DNA of 64,000 nt from Schlesneria paludicola DSM 18645 (lineage in GTDB: Bacteria; Planctomycetota; Planctomycetia; Planctomycetales; Planctomycetaceae): the NCBI RefSeq assembly GCF_000255655.1, contig NZ_JH636434.1, positions 2,070,798 through 2,134,797 of the forward strand, in the 5' to 3' direction. Position numbers and translations under genes: made by a program. Below, piece after piece: positions 37,475 to 47,030 of this stretch. How positions within the stretch are numbered: the stretch's first letter is position 1; every line of letters starts with the position of its first letter. The notes under the pieces were generated by a model. It was not told the DNA's origin. It ran no database searches and worked only from the letters and a program-made list of their open reading frames with translations.

Positions 37475-38557
37475 ATGATTCGTCGATCCGTTCCGAAACC
37501 CGCCACGACTCGCTTGGGTTTTACATTGATCGAACTGCTGGTTGTGATTGCCATCATCGCCATGTTGGCCGCGCTGCTGCTGCCAGCCGTTCAACAAGCG
37601 CGTGAGGCCGGCCGCCGAGCTCAATGCTTGAATAACCTCAAGCAAATCGTATTGGCAATGCACAATTACGAAAGCGCATTCAGAGTTTTCCCCCCGGGCT
37701 ACATCCAGCCGAACAATGGCGGCAGCCAGTCGGCCACATTGCCGGAACCGTTCACCGCTTCCACGATTGTCAACAATCAAAGAACGATGACGAACGTGAC
37801 TCAATGGCTGATGCCCGCCGAATGGGGCTGGCACGCATTCATTCTGTCGCAAATGGGTGAAGGAACAATCAGTCTCGATTTCGCGCAACCGAAATTCGGC
37901 CTGACCAATGGCAACAACGTGACATCATCTCCAAACGAACAGTACATTCGCACAAACGTACAGTCCTATATTTGTCCGAGCGCGACCCAACTTCCGACAA
38001 GTCGACCTGGGACGGGAATGTCGCAAAACTGGGCGTACTCAACCTATCGCGGCAATATGGGTGCGTATGACAACAATCCAAACACGAATCCCGATCCCAA
38101 CACGAACAATCCGAACATCCCCCGCCTTCCGAATGGGATGCTTTATGCTGGAAGCGCGGTACGGATGGGTGATGTGTCTGATGGCTCGTCCAATACGCTG
38201 ATGGTCGGCGATTCGCTCTTTGGGTACTGGGGAGACGCGTTTAGTTGTTGCGTTCGCGTCTGGGATGACGTCTCGCACCCTGATTTGTGGGATACCTATT
38301 GGACGATTACCAATCAGTCGCCGCAAAACATTCAATATGTCGGCAACCCGCCTCCTTCGACCTCGATCACGCAGTTCTTTAGCTTCGGCAGTGGCCATAC
38401 GGGTGACCTGGCCTGTTTCGCCTTGGTGGACGGCTCCACAAAGCAGGTCTCTAAGAAGATCGACAAGAACATCTTCAAAGCCATTTCGACGCGCAACGGA
38501 GCACTGCGACAGTACATCCCGAACCAGAACATCGAAAACGTCACCGAAGCGTGGTAA
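37475..38557 (+). CDS. DUF1559 pilin-like (type II secretion pseudopilin signal) protein
   Basis: A 360-residue protein. The ATG at 37475 has GAAGGAG six bases upstream. The prepilin signal [15 protein letters not shown] lies at about 15-29, with cleavage after Gly by a prepilin peptidase; the helix is followed by [19 protein letters not shown], typical of the family. Near the C-terminus [14 protein letters not shown] corresponds to the H-X9-DG motif with one extra residue. Planctomycete genomes carry many such paralogues. They are thought to form pseudopili or surface structures, but the function is not established. The gene is monocistronic with a terminator at 38616-38652. Confidence 0.93.
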   Translation: MIRRSVPKPATTRLGFTLIELLVVIAIIAMLAALLLPAVQQAREAGRRAQCLNNLKQIVLAMHNYESAFRVFPPGYIQPNNGGSQSATLPEPFTASTIVNNQRTMTNVTQWLMPAEWGWHAFILSQMGEGTISLDFAQPKFGLTNGNNVTSSPNEQYIRTNVQSYICPSATQLPTSRPGTGMSQNWAYSTYRGNMGAYDNNPNTNPDPNTNNPNIPRLPNGMLYAGSAVRMGDVSDGSSNTLMVGDSLFGYWGDAFSCCVRVWDDVSHPDLWDTYWTITNQSPQNIQYVGNPPPSTSITQFFSFGSGHTGDLACFALVDGSTKQVSKKIDKNIFKAISTRNGALRQYIPNQNIENVTEAW

Positions 38558-38615
38558 CGTTGGTGGGTCAGGCCCAACCATCGATTCGCGATGGCATCGA
38601 TTTGAACTTACGATC

Positions 38616-38652
38616 AAACCCGGTATCGTTCAGGTACCGGGTTTCTTTTTCT
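38616..38652 (+). terminator. Intrinsic terminator after the DUF1559 gene
   Basis: AAACCCGGTA pairs perfectly with TACCGGGTTT across a 9-base loop, followed by CTTTTTCTT. It separates the pilin gene from thiS, whose start lies 23 bp further on. Confidence 0.92.
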
Positions 38653-38674
38653 TGAAGGTGTTCTGCGAACAATC

Positions 38675-38878
38675 ATGGTTCCCATTCTTGTGAACGGCAA
38701 ACTTCAGCATATTGCCCCTGAAGCCACCGTGGCCGACTTACTTGAACAACTCAAACTGAACCCGAAATTCCTTGCCGTGGAACTGAATCGGCACGTTGTT
38801 TCACGCGCCGACCACAGCCGCACCCGGCTTTCGGCGAATGATGAATTAGAAATTGTCACCCTGGTTGGCGGAGGTTAA
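38675..38878 (+). CDS. thiS: Sulfur carrier protein ThiS
   Basis: A 67-residue ubiquitin-fold protein ending VTLVGGG, the C-terminal Gly-Gly needed for adenylation and thiocarboxylate formation. The beta-grasp pattern MVPILVNGKLQHIAPEATVADLLEQL is clear. It donates sulfur to the thiazole ring made by ThiG, whose gene begins 7 bp downstream. No other thiamin genes and no TPP riboswitch are visible here. Confidence 0.93.
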   Translation: MVPILVNGKLQHIAPEATVADLLEQLKLNPKFLAVELNRHVVSRADHSRTRLSANDELEIVTLVGGG

Positions 38879-38884
38879 GCCAGC

Positions 38885-39709
38885 ATGACGCCGGAGATGA
38901 ATCCCTTGCAAGTGGGAACGCACGAGCTTCAGTCACGACTGATCGTCGGTACTGGGAAGTACGCCACCTTTGAGTTGATGCGAGAATGCTTGACGATCAG
39001 CGGTGCCGACGTCATCACGGTGGCCGTTCGGCGCGAGCGGCTGGTTGATGCCGCGGGACGAAATATCCTCGATTTCATCGACTTGAAACGCTATACAATC
39101 CTGCCGAACACGGCAGGTTGTTTCACGGCGGACGATGCCATCCGTACAGCCAGATTGGGACGCGAAATTCTGGAAGGGCTCGAGAACCCGGGAGCCAGTT
39201 GGGTTAAACTGGAAGTTCTGGGTGATAAGAAAACCCTGCTACCCGATCCTGTCGCGACGCTGGAAGCCACTCGACAGTTGGTCGCTGACGGATTCCAAGT
39301 TCTCTGCTACACGACCGATGACCCCATTACGGCACGCCGCCTGAAAGATGCCGGTGCCGCGTCGGTCATGCCAGCCGGCAGCCCGATCGGAAGCGGACAG
39401 GGGATCCTCAACCCCAGCAACATTCGAATCTGCCTGGAATATCTGAAAGAAGGCGATCCGAATTATCCCGTGATCGTCGATGCCGGCGTCGGTACGGCCA
39501 GCGATGTCGCGTTCGCCATGGAATTGGGCTGCGATGGCGTTCTACTGAACACGGCCATTGCGTCGGCGACAAACCCAGCTCAAATGGCAGAAGCAATGCG
39601 GCTGGCGTGCCAGGCAGGATATCTGGCCGCGCGTTCTGGACGAATCCCGAGGAAACTGTACGCCACGGCAAGCAGCCCTGAAACCGGATTGATTTCGCCG
39701 TTGCGGTGA
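38885..39709 (+). CDS. thiG: Thiazole synthase ThiG
   Basis: A 274-residue TIM-barrel enzyme that condenses 1-deoxy-D-xylulose 5-phosphate, dehydroglycine and ThiS thiocarboxylate into the thiamin thiazole. Signatures are [10 protein letters not shown], the Schiff-base Lys108 in [22 protein letters not shown] and [20 protein letters not shown]. Length and start ([11 protein letters not shown]) are normal. It is coupled to thiS with a 6-bp gap, and the pair probably shares one transcript. Confidence 0.95.
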   Translation: MTPEMNPLQVGTHELQSRLIVGTGKYATFELMRECLTISGADVITVAVRRERLVDAAGRNILDFIDLKRYTILPNTAGCFTADDAIRTARLGREILEGLENPGASWVKLEVLGDKKTLLPDPVATLEATRQLVADGFQVLCYTTDDPITARRLKDAGAASVMPAGSPIGSGQGILNPSNIRICLEYLKEGDPNYPVIVDAGVGTASDVAFAMELGCDGVLLNTAIASATNPAQMAEAMRLACQAGYLAARSGRIPRKLYATASSPETGLISPLR

Positions 39710-40033
39710 AGTTCGATTGCAACAGGGGCCTGCGGCTTTGTTGCGACGAACGCCATGACGAATTCGAACGGTGGTGGCACGCTTACCGCGCCCCGAACAC
39801 GACAAGCGGATGTGACAGGATGGCCGGCGTCGGTCATGTTGTGTTCTTCAGAACTCGAAAAATGTCTGCATCCCTTTCATTAGAACCCAAAACCTTGATT
39901 GTCTACGCGCGCCGCGCGGACTAGGATGTCAGAAGTGACGATTTTTCTCGAAATCGCGCTCTCGATTGATCATCTAAAAACGAGACACGAACGCATCGGC
40001 GGATCAGTTGCGTCGGTCTGAGGTGAAAATGCG
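39710..40033. other. Intergenic region, nothing recognised
   Basis: 324 bp between thiG and the site-2 protease gene, without a supported gene, hairpin or promoter. Confidence 0.45.
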
Positions 40034-41041
40034 ATGAACGAGCGGCTCAACTGGATGTTCCCCTCGATTTCCGTGGGACGAATATTCTCGACCGACGTTC
40101 GCATCAGTGTCTGGTTCGCACTTGTCCCGTTCGTCATCATTCCGCGGTGCGGTCTTGAAGTGGGCCTGACGTTCACGGTCGTGCTCTGCCTTTCGGTCCT
40201 GGCGCACGAATTCGCACATGTGTTTGCCACTCGCTCAACTGGGGGGAACTGTGACGAAATCCATCTGAGCCCCTTCGGGGGACTTGCCACTGCTCGACCT
40301 GGACGCGGTGCGTTCGGTTTGGCCATGACGGCCGCCGCCGGCCCTTTTGCCAACCTGTTGGTCTGCATCGCGACGTTCCCCGGCTGGTATGCGAAGGATA
40401 CGCTCTGGGGCGTCCTGAACCCCTTTGTCCTGCAGGTGAGTCAATTCCACGCGGAATCCGCATGGCGTGAACTGGGCCTCATCATATTTGCAGCCAACTG
40501 GATTCTGCTGCTCGTCAATCTACTGCCTGTCATGCCGCTGGACGGCGGCCAAATTCTGCGAGCAATTCTTTCGACGAAGATCCACCCCGAACTTGTCCAT
40601 CGCACCGCCATGCATGTGGGCTTGGCCGTCTCGGTCGTCCTGCTGATCGTCGGAGCCGCCGCCGACATGAGTCAAATTGTCCTGGTCGGGACATTCATCC
40701 TGCTGATTAATGTCGTCCAACTGATGCAGGAAGAAATGGGCGAATCGCTGGACGACTCCGGGTTTGGATACGACTTTTCCGGAAGCTATGAAAGCCTCGA
40801 CAGTTCGAACCAAACGGCAACGCGCCAGGCACCGCCAGGATTGCTTCAGCGGTGGCGTGAACGACGACGCGTCAGGCGTGAGCAGCAGGAGCGCATTCGA
40901 CGCATGGAGGCCGAACAGCAACTCGATTCGCTGCTTGCGAAGGTTCACGAAACAGGTTTGAAGTCGCTCTCTGAACAGGAGCAAAAGCTGCTGAAAAGCT
41001 GCAGCGAGTTGCTTCGCGGTCGGCAAAAAGGCGACGGCTAA
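40034..41041 (+). CDS. Site-2 protease family intramembrane metallopeptidase
   Basis: A 335-residue membrane protein with five or six helices. The zinc site is HEFAH at 58-62 and the second ligand block is NLLPVMPLDGGQILRA (Asp171), both intact, so activity is expected. The family cuts membrane-bound regulators such as anti-sigma factors. The cytoplasmic tail (about 285-335) contains LDSLLAKVHETGLKSLSEQEQKLLKSCSELL, written here in parts of a helical DUF6576-like motif, which is also found at the end of the rhomboid-like protein at 52633-53601. The gene is alone on its strand. Confidence 0.9.
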   Translation: MNERLNWMFPSISVGRIFSTDVRISVWFALVPFVIIPRCGLEVGLTFTVVLCLSVLAHEFAHVFATRSTGGNCDEIHLSPFGGLATARPGRGAFGLAMTAAAGPFANLLVCIATFPGWYAKDTLWGVLNPFVLQVSQFHAESAWRELGLIIFAANWILLLVNLLPVMPLDGGQILRAILSTKIHPELVHRTAMHVGLAVSVVLLIVGAAADMSQIVLVGTFILLINVVQLMQEEMGESLDDSGFGYDFSGSYESLDSSNQTATRQAPPGLLQRWRERRRVRREQQERIRRMEAEQQLDSLLAKVHETGLKSLSEQEQKLLKSCSELLRGRQKGDG

Positions 41042-41121
41042 GTCGCACCGCCAGCCCAATTGTGACGCGTTTTCGCGGATCGCACGCGCGCTAGACGGCC
41101 CGAGACGAATCCAACAATCCA

Positions 41122-41475
41122 TCACGCTGATTTGAGCGTCAGCAGATTGTGAGACTCAGCAGACATCTCGGCATCCTCGTCGTCTTCCGATGCCTCCGCA
41201 CCGTTGATTCCCTTTTTACCCAAAGGAGTCAGCTGATAGCGAATTCCTCCGTCGCGGCCGGCCAAATCAAACTTCAAGAAGCCGTATGCGATCAATTTCC
41301 CGTGGATCCCCGGCAGCTCGTCCGTGTTGGCGTGGGTAACTTGCTGAATTCTTGGAATCCAACCATCAAATTCAGAGGATTGTGCACGCCCCTGCAGCGC
41401 AAGCTGTTGGTAAGTTTCAAGTACGGATACCCACTTGGGTTGCCGCCGCAGTTGTTCGAGTTCAAATTCGTCCAT
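41122..41475 (-). CDS. Conserved small protein, winged-helix-like
   Basis: A 117-residue protein starting MDEFELEQLRRQPKWVSVLE. The region GIHGKLIAYGFLKFDLAGRDGGIRYQLTPLGKKGI resembles a winged-helix wing, but the DNA-binding helix is not obvious. The tail is acidic (EDDEDAEM). I know no function. It is convergent with the site-2 protease gene and divergent from the BFD-like gene. Confidence 0.7.
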   Translation of the reverse strand: MDEFELEQLRRQPKWVSVLETYQQLALQGRAQSSEFDGWIPRIQQVTHANTDELPGIHGKLIAYGFLKFDLAGRDGGIRYQLTPLGKKGINGAEASEDDEDAEMSAESHNLLTLKSA

Positions 41476-41619
41476 AGCAGGAGGTATCGACGCCGCTTCG
41501 TCTCTTTAGTCAGCTTCCGCACAACCCGAAGTACGCCCGTTCTTTGCGCCACGTCTTCGCCGACTGCTGCAGTCGAAAACTCCGCTACAACCGCCACAAC
41601 AGTTCTGCGGGAAAATGGA

Positions 41620-41647
41620 TTGATTTCTGTTTGAATGACGGTAGAAT
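41620..41647 (+). promoter_or_regulatory. Candidate promoter of the BFD-like gene
   Basis: TTGATT (41620-41625), a 16-bp spacer and TAGAAT (41642-41647) lie just upstream of the palindrome at 41666-41680. A transcript would start at about 41654. Confidence 0.45.
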
Positions 41648-41665
41648 CCTGTGCACGCCCGATAA

Positions 41666-41680
41666 TGAGACTGAGTCTCA
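41666..41680. promoter_or_regulatory. Fur-box-like 7-1-7 palindrome
   Basis: TGAGACTGAGTCTCA is a perfect 7-1-7 inverted repeat, the architecture of a Fur box (TGATAAT-n-ATTATCA core), with flanking AA and AGTT. It sits between the candidate promoter and the BFD-like ferredoxin gene, an iron-regulated family in many bacteria. The fit to Fur is inferred from geometry and context. Confidence 0.45.
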
Positions 41681-41715
41681 GTTTCCCGCCAGCTGCCCGC
41701 CATCGGATTATCCTC

Positions 41716-41979
41716 ATGGAATTGAGTCAGCCCGCTGTTCGCCTCGGTGGACGAATTGAATGTCCTGAGCGGCCTTTGTGCCATTGCTTCGGCGTTTCCC
41801 ACGCGGAAGTGCAAGAGACGATCGAGCAGAACGATCTGGTCAGCGTTCGCGGCATTACGCAAGTTTGTGGCGCGGGTGGTGGATGCACGGCATGCCATCG
41901 CCATTTGAAGCGACTGCTGAACGAGAATGCTGTCGCCAAGCGTCTGCAGCATGGTTCGATCGCCTATTCCGCCGAATAG
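41716..41979 (+). CDS. BFD-like [2Fe-2S] ferredoxin domain protein
   Basis: An 87-residue protein with the bacterioferritin-associated ferredoxin (BFD) pattern: Cys22-x-Cys24 (LCHCFGVSH) and Cys57-x2-Cys60 (GGCTACHRHLKRLL), separated by about 32 residues; Cys51 is extra. BFD proteins take electrons to bacterioferritin to release stored iron. The start at 41716 gives a compact protein; an ATG at 41665 would place the Fur-like palindrome inside the coding region, so the shorter start is chosen. No bacterioferritin gene is in the window. Confidence 0.8.
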   Translation: MELSQPAVRLGGRIECPERPLCHCFGVSHAEVQETIEQNDLVSVRGITQVCGAGGGCTACHRHLKRLLNENAVAKRLQHGSIAYSAE

Positions 41980-42232
41980 GCCGACGTTGGCAATCTTCGC
42001 GAGGGCAGAGTACATGTAGTGGCACGGCCACTCTGTCCTGACAGATTCGCGAGGATCGCCCGCAGGCTCGCGAATCTGCTCGCCGCGATGTCGTTTGACG
42101 TATCCGTCCTGATTGGAAGCTCGAGAAGTTCTCGTCACGACAGCACGCATCACGACCAAGTCGGTGAGGTTGCCGCCGCGCTGTTCAACCTGACGCGCGG
42201 AATTGCCACTGCTTGTTCGAGGAAGAACGCTG

Positions 42233-43579
42233 ATGCCACTCACTCGTTCCACGTCGCGCCGAAGTTTTCTCAAACAGACGATCGCCGGCGCCTTCGCCGC
42301 TCCCGCGTTCATACGAAACCTGCGGGCCGCATCGCCGAATAATGTCGTCCGCCACGCCAGTTTCGGCGCCGGAGGCATGGCCGCCGCGGATTTCGGTCAG
42401 ATCATCACGCACCCTGATGTGAAGCTGGTGTGTGTCGCGGATGTCGACATCGGGCGAGCCGAGGCTCTCAAAGCTCGTTTCCCTGAATTGCGCGTCTATC
42501 AGGATTGGCGACGCCTGCTTGATGAAGAGTCCAAGAATCTCGACTCGGTCAATGTCTCTACCCCTGACCATATGCATGCTTCAATCGGCATGTCGGCCCT
42601 GCAGCGCGGGTTGCATGTCTATGGCCAAAAGCCCCTGACGCACGATGTCGCAGAATCGCGAAAGCTGGCCGAGTTCGCGACGCAAAAGAAACTGGTGACC
42701 CAGATGGGAATCCAGATTCATTCCGACGTCACATATCGTTCGGCGGTTCAGTTGATCCAGGGCGGCACGATCGGCAAAGTGAAGAGCGTTCACTCGTGGA
42801 GTGAAAAGCGGTGGGGCGACGGAGAATCCCGACCTGATCGTACCGACCCAATCCCTGCGGACCTCAACTGGGATCAGTGGCTGGGTGTTTGTGAGGCGCG
42901 TCCATTTCTGGGTAATGGGTACTACCACCCGGGGAATTGGCGGAAACGCCTGGATTTCGGGACTGGCACCTTCGGCGACATGGGATGCCACATCTTCGAT
43001 CCGGTGTTTAAAGCATTGGAACTGACCGCTCCCACCACGTTGCGTTCGACAGGGCCCGCTCCGAATGCCTTCAACTGGGCCAACGATGCTGTCGTTCACC
43101 TGACCTTCCCCGAGACGAAACACACCATCGGCCCCTCGATTCCCATCACCTGGTACGATGGAGTTGAACGTCCTTCAAACGAAGTCACCAGGCCACTGCT
43201 TGGAGACCGCCCCCTGCCATCGCAAGGGTCGCTGTTCATGGGTGAAAAGGGCGCTTTGCTGCTGCCGCATGTCAGTATGCCAGTCCTCTTGCCCGAAGCC
43301 CAATTCGCCGGATTTGTCTATCCGACGCTTGATCCGGTCAATCATTGGCACCAGTTTGTCGACGCCGTAAAGGGCAACGGCACGACATCGGCCCACTTCG
43401 GATACTCGGGGCCACTCACCGAGAGCGTTCTTCTCGGGGGACTTGCGACGTTCTTTCCGAACGAAACACTCGAATGGAATGCCGCCCAACTGAAATTCAG
43501 CAACAAGCCTGCGGCAGATCACCTGGTTCGTCGCCCTTATCGCAAAGGTTGGGACGTCCCAGGCCTTTCATCCGTATGA
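42233..43579 (+). CDS. Tat-exported Gfo/Idh/MocA family oxidoreductase
   Basis: A 448-residue protein. The ATG at 42233 has GAGGAAG upstream, and the twin-arginine signal SRRSFLKQTIAGAFAAP follows directly. The Rossmann part (residues about 38-160) shows ASFGAGGMAAADFGQI, VKLVCVADVDIGRAEAL, SVNVSTPDHMHA and GLHVYGQKPLTHDVAE, where the Lys of KPL is the conserved family residue. The remainder is the C-terminal beta-sheet domain with planctomycete features (GTFGDMGCHIFDP). These proteins act on sugars or sugar alcohols with tightly bound NAD(P). The substrate is unknown. Confidence 0.9.
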   Translation: MPLTRSTSRRSFLKQTIAGAFAAPAFIRNLRAASPNNVVRHASFGAGGMAAADFGQIITHPDVKLVCVADVDIGRAEALKARFPELRVYQDWRRLLDEESKNLDSVNVSTPDHMHASIGMSALQRGLHVYGQKPLTHDVAESRKLAEFATQKKLVTQMGIQIHSDVTYRSAVQLIQGGTIGKVKSVHSWSEKRWGDGESRPDRTDPIPADLNWDQWLGVCEARPFLGNGYYHPGNWRKRLDFGTGTFGDMGCHIFDPVFKALELTAPTTLRSTGPAPNAFNWANDAVVHLTFPETKHTIGPSIPITWYDGVERPSNEVTRPLLGDRPLPSQGSLFMGEKGALLLPHVSMPVLLPEAQFAGFVYPTLDPVNHWHQFVDAVKGNGTTSAHFGYSGPLTESVLLGGLATFFPNETLEWNAAQLKFSNKPAADHLVRRPYRKGWDVPGLSSV

Positions 43580-43594
43580 CGACCGCTTTGCAAA

Positions 43595-43638
43595 CTCCAC
43601 CACGACGATCTTCGCACCGCGGGATCGTTGTGGTGGAG
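43595..43638. terminator. Long hairpin between convergent genes
   Basis: CTCCACCACGACGATC pairs with GATCGTTGTGGTGGAG (16 bp, one mismatch) around a 12-base loop. It stands between the convergent oxidoreductase and acetylesterase genes. There is no strong T run on either side, so it may stop or stabilise transcripts rather than act as a classical terminator. Confidence 0.5.
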
Positions 43639-43741
43639 ATCAACACTGCCGGGCGCACCGATCGTCGAATCGAGGCCAAAAACGCTTTCGGACTTACGAG
43701 GCACGCGACACCGTCACAACAGGCCGTCGTGATCCCAAAGC

Positions 43742-45223
43742 TCAGCGATTCTGCTGGGTGATGCCCGGCCAATTATCCGTTCGAAACGGGACGGCGGGCA
43801 GGCCAGCCGAATTGAAGAGATTGCATTCCGGGTTGTCGCCCCAGGCATACCGAACCGCGACGGGTTCGGAAACACTCGGCGCTGATACGACAACCTGAGC
43901 CCCTTCGATCCTGGCAGTGGCCCAGACAAATTTCTTGTCCGCACCTGCGATTGCGAATCCTTTGAGCGTTTCACCACGACTGACGAGTCCATCGGCGGCC
44001 GCTTGAAATTCAATTCGCGCTTCGCGATCAACTATGCGCATCGCCTTGAGCATCGGACCGCTTGCAATCACATCCTGACGGTACGCGCCGCGCAGCGCGA
44101 CGAGCGCAAGCCGGCGGCCAACTTCCTGCTTGTTTCTGGGATGGATATCTCGCGGTTCACCAATATCAATCGTCACGGCCATGCCGGTTTTCGGAAGTGC
44201 CAGAGCTTTGGCCTGTGCCTCGCGAAGTTCCGCCCACGTACTTTCTTCGGGTTCAGGCGGATGATCCGGGCTCGCTTTGTCCGGAACGTAGTTCGCGAGT
44301 TGGACGAACAAAAAGGGAAAGTCACCTTGTCCCCAGTTGCGACGCCAATCATTGATCATCGCCGGAAACAGTTTGCGATACTGATAGGCTCGAGCGGCGT
44401 TGGTCTCTCCCTGATACCAGATGGTCCCTTTGATCGCGTAGGGCTGCAGAGGAGCGATCATGCCGTTGTAAAGCACGGACGCCCGATTCGGATTGTTGGC
44501 CTGATTCGGGTCGCTACTGGCACGGTCGCCGCGGACCAGAATTTGATCGAATTCCTCATCGGACTTGAGCGCCACTTGACTCGTCCAGGCTTCACAGTTC
44601 GCCCCGCCAAAGGCGGCTTGGATCAGCCCGACGGGTCGCTTCAATTTTTGGTGCAGTTCACGACCAAAGTAGTAGGCCACCGCACTGGTGTCGCCGACCG
44701 TTTCCGGTGAACACGCGATCCAAGTCCCTTCAACATCTGTCGCCGGGGCACGCGCAGTATTGCGTTCGACTTTGAAAATGCGGATCTGCGGGTAGTTCGC
44801 TTCCGCAATTTCGCTTTGATGGTTTTGTGCCGCACTGACGGGCCATTCCATATTGGACTGGCCAGAACAGATCCAGACATCTCCCACCAGCACATTCGCG
44901 AACGTAAACGCGTTCTTTCCGGTGACAGTTACGGTCACGGGGACGACTTTTTTTCGAGCGGGAAGTCGAACGAGCCAGCGTCCGTCCGCCGCGGCAACAG
45001 TTGTGGCCGTGTCGGGTTTTTCTTTGCCAGCGTCGGTGGCGACAATCGTCACTGTGACATCTTCACCGGGCTCAGCCCACCCCCAAAAGGGCAGCTCCTG
45101 CCCAAACTGCAAGACCATTTGTTCGTTGAACAGCCCCGGCAATTTCACATCGGCCAGGCCCGTATTGCAAAGAAAAATGAGCGCAAGGAGGACGGCGACA
45201 CGACCAGTCTTGCAACCAGTCAT
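43742..45223 (-). CDS. Sialate O-acetylesterase-like SGNH hydrolase
   Basis: A 493-residue exported enzyme. The start at 45223 (MTGCKTGRVAVLLALIFLC) puts a signal peptide first; upstream in-frame Met codons to 45322 add sequence without one. After a beta domain (PGLFNEQMVLQFGQELPFWGWAEPGE, in two parts), the SGNH block has catalytic Ser123 in GQSNMEWP, then GANCEAW, WYQGETNA and the catalytic Asp-x-His in GEPRDIHPRNK. It removes O-acetyl groups from sialic acids or other polysaccharide residues outside the cytoplasm. It follows the TonB-like triad by 121 bp on the same strand. Confidence 0.9.
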   Translation of the reverse strand: MTGCKTGRVAVLLALIFLCNTGLADVKLPGLFNEQMVLQFGQELPFWGWAEPGEDVTVTIVATDAGKEKPDTATTVAAADGRWLVRLPARKKVVPVTVTVTGKNAFTFANVLVGDVWICSGQSNMEWPVSAAQNHQSEIAEANYPQIRIFKVERNTARAPATDVEGTWIACSPETVGDTSAVAYYFGRELHQKLKRPVGLIQAAFGGANCEAWTSQVALKSDEEFDQILVRGDRASSDPNQANNPNRASVLYNGMIAPLQPYAIKGTIWYQGETNAARAYQYRKLFPAMINDWRRNWGQGDFPFLFVQLANYVPDKASPDHPPEPEESTWAELREAQAKALALPKTGMAVTIDIGEPRDIHPRNKQEVGRRLALVALRGAYRQDVIASGPMLKAMRIVDREARIEFQAAADGLVSRGETLKGFAIAGADKKFVWATARIEGAQVVVSAPSVSEPVAVRYAWGDNPECNLFNSAGLPAVPFRTDNWPGITQQNR

Positions 45224-45343
45224 TTCAAGGTCCAACCGCCGGCCAGAAACGGAAATCGTTCTTGCCACGGACGACTGTGTCCGCGGTTGGAGACACGAGT
45301 CCCTGCGTTCACCGTGCATCAAGCTCTCGCCACTCGGATTCGT

Positions 45344-46915
45344 TCAAAACTCAATTTTGAGGGTATCGCGATTATACAGCGGCAAGTGGCGATAGTAGAC
45401 CTCCAGCGTCATGATTGCGAGGCAGGTCATATAGTGACGACCTCCCGCCGCACCGTGGGTATCGGCGACATCCCAGCTTCCGGCTCGGTGTCCTGTTCGA
45501 ACATGATGCTGAGTTGTGACCAATTGATCACGCATGACGTCATTCCAGCGTGTCCATTCGTCTCCGCCCCAGTGATGCATCACTTGCGTGGCGTAATAGT
45601 TGAAATACATGTCCTGTGACGATGGTTTCAGCGAATCCAGATAGGCGACCCCATTCGCCAAGCGAGGATTGGTGCGATCCCAGCCAAGATACATTCGGCA
45701 AAGCAAACCAACCGCCGTCATGGAATCTCGCGGTCCGGTTCCCGGCATGTACGCGTACTGAGCCCCGCGGTTTGATTGCACAAGATCGAGAAACTTCTCG
45801 GACCCATTAAAGACTTTCTTCGAGAAATCCAGCTTCGCGTCATGACCGCTTTTCAGGGCCATGACCTGCCAACCGACCACCGACGTATCTCCCGCTTGTC
45901 CAGGATAATATCGCCAGCCGCCATCGTTCGTGTTTTGAGATTTGACGATGAACTCAATCGCCCCTTGCGCAGCCTTCCGAATTCGCGAATCATGAGACAT
46001 TGCCGCGGATTCACAAAGGGCGATAGTGCACAGTCCCTGCACATACATTCCTTCACGCGAGACAACATTCCCGCGCAAATCAAACGTCCCCGAAGACTGC
46101 TTGCCCACTTTCAGCAGATAGTCAAACCCACGCTGGACCTCTTTCTGATAGTCGCCTGAATGCTGGGTGTGCCCTGCTCCCAGAAAAGCCAGCAAAGCCA
46201 ACCCGGTGGCTCCGGTGGGACAGGCACGCAACGATCCATCTTGAGTGCATTGTCCTTTGCAATTGGGATGCGCGGAATGCTCAAAACTCCAGCTTCCGTT
46301 CTTCAATTGATGATTCACCAGCCATTTTAAACCCAATGCCACGGCGGCTTCGCTCGCAGAATTTCCGCCGAACTTTTCGAGCATCGTCCGCTTCGCCACC
46401 GCGGACATACGACCAGCCGTCGCATCGCCGATTTTCATCTCGATTGGCTTGGGTGCGTCAGTGGAATTGACGGCTACCTGAGGGAACGCGTCGCTGACAT
46501 TGAACGTCATCGGTCCGAGAGTTTCGAATGTCTGATTCGCCGCCATGTCGGCAGTCATTAGCTCGTGATGCACTTCGACATCCAGTTCGGTGAGCGGAAA
46601 CAGAGAATGTTCAGCCAGCGGTTCGCCGACCTCTGTTGGTTCAACCAGAGTCGTAAAGATCTCATCCACGAGTTGCGGGTTCCGGATCACAATCAGCCCG
46701 CAAATACCAAGCACCAACACGTGCAACAGAACACTGACGAGTGCCACGACGGGGAATCGCTTCCGATTCCACTTCCGCGTCCATCGATTGATCAATTGCG
46801 CGAGCGACCAGATCGACTGTCGGCATCGAGCGAATAGCGACGTTCGACCACGACGCATTTGCGGAATCGCAGTGACGGACGATGACGAGAGGTGATCGAG
46901 GGGATTCGTGCTCAT
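45344..46915 (-). CDS. TonB-like anchored protein with squalene-cyclase/prenyltransferase repeats
   Basis: A 523-residue protein. A long basic N-terminus leads to one membrane helix at about 55-78 (VVALVSVLLHVLVLGICGLI) with Ser61-x3-His65, the spacing of the critical Ser/His pair in TonB. The linker is followed by an alpha/alpha-toroid domain (about 190-510) with QW-type repeats (LVNHQLKNGSWSFE, NTNDGGWRYYPGQ) and CPTGATGLALLAFLGAG. The cyclase Asp-rich catalytic motif is not visible, so a binding rather than cyclising role is likely. Third gene of a VWA/VWA/toroid series on the minus strand. Confidence 0.85.
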   Translation of the reverse strand: MSTNPLDHLSSSSVTAIPQMRRGRTSLFARCRQSIWSLAQLINRWTRKWNRKRFPVVALVSVLLHVLVLGICGLIVIRNPQLVDEIFTTLVEPTEVGEPLAEHSLFPLTELDVEVHHELMTADMAANQTFETLGPMTFNVSDAFPQVAVNSTDAPKPIEMKIGDATAGRMSAVAKRTMLEKFGGNSASEAAVALGLKWLVNHQLKNGSWSFEHSAHPNCKGQCTQDGSLRACPTGATGLALLAFLGAGHTQHSGDYQKEVQRGFDYLLKVGKQSSGTFDLRGNVVSREGMYVQGLCTIALCESAAMSHDSRIRKAAQGAIEFIVKSQNTNDGGWRYYPGQAGDTSVVGWQVMALKSGHDAKLDFSKKVFNGSEKFLDLVQSNRGAQYAYMPGTGPRDSMTAVGLLCRMYLGWDRTNPRLANGVAYLDSLKPSSQDMYFNYYATQVMHHWGGDEWTRWNDVMRDQLVTTQHHVRTGHRAGSWDVADTHGAAGGRHYMTCLAIMTLEVYYRHLPLYNRDTLKIEF

Positions 46916-47030
46916 AGGAGACTCGGGGCCTCGGCCAACGCCCAGGAAATGAATGCCACCGATTTCGACTTAACCCGATGCCCCTTCGGGAGAGGCCGCG
47001 AACGCACTTCAGATTTGATGAGATCCAACT

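Noticed and set aside
38558-38674. TPP riboswitch before thiS-thiG
   Set aside because: The space between the DUF1559 gene and thiS holds a plain terminator, and the conserved THI-element sequences are not visible.
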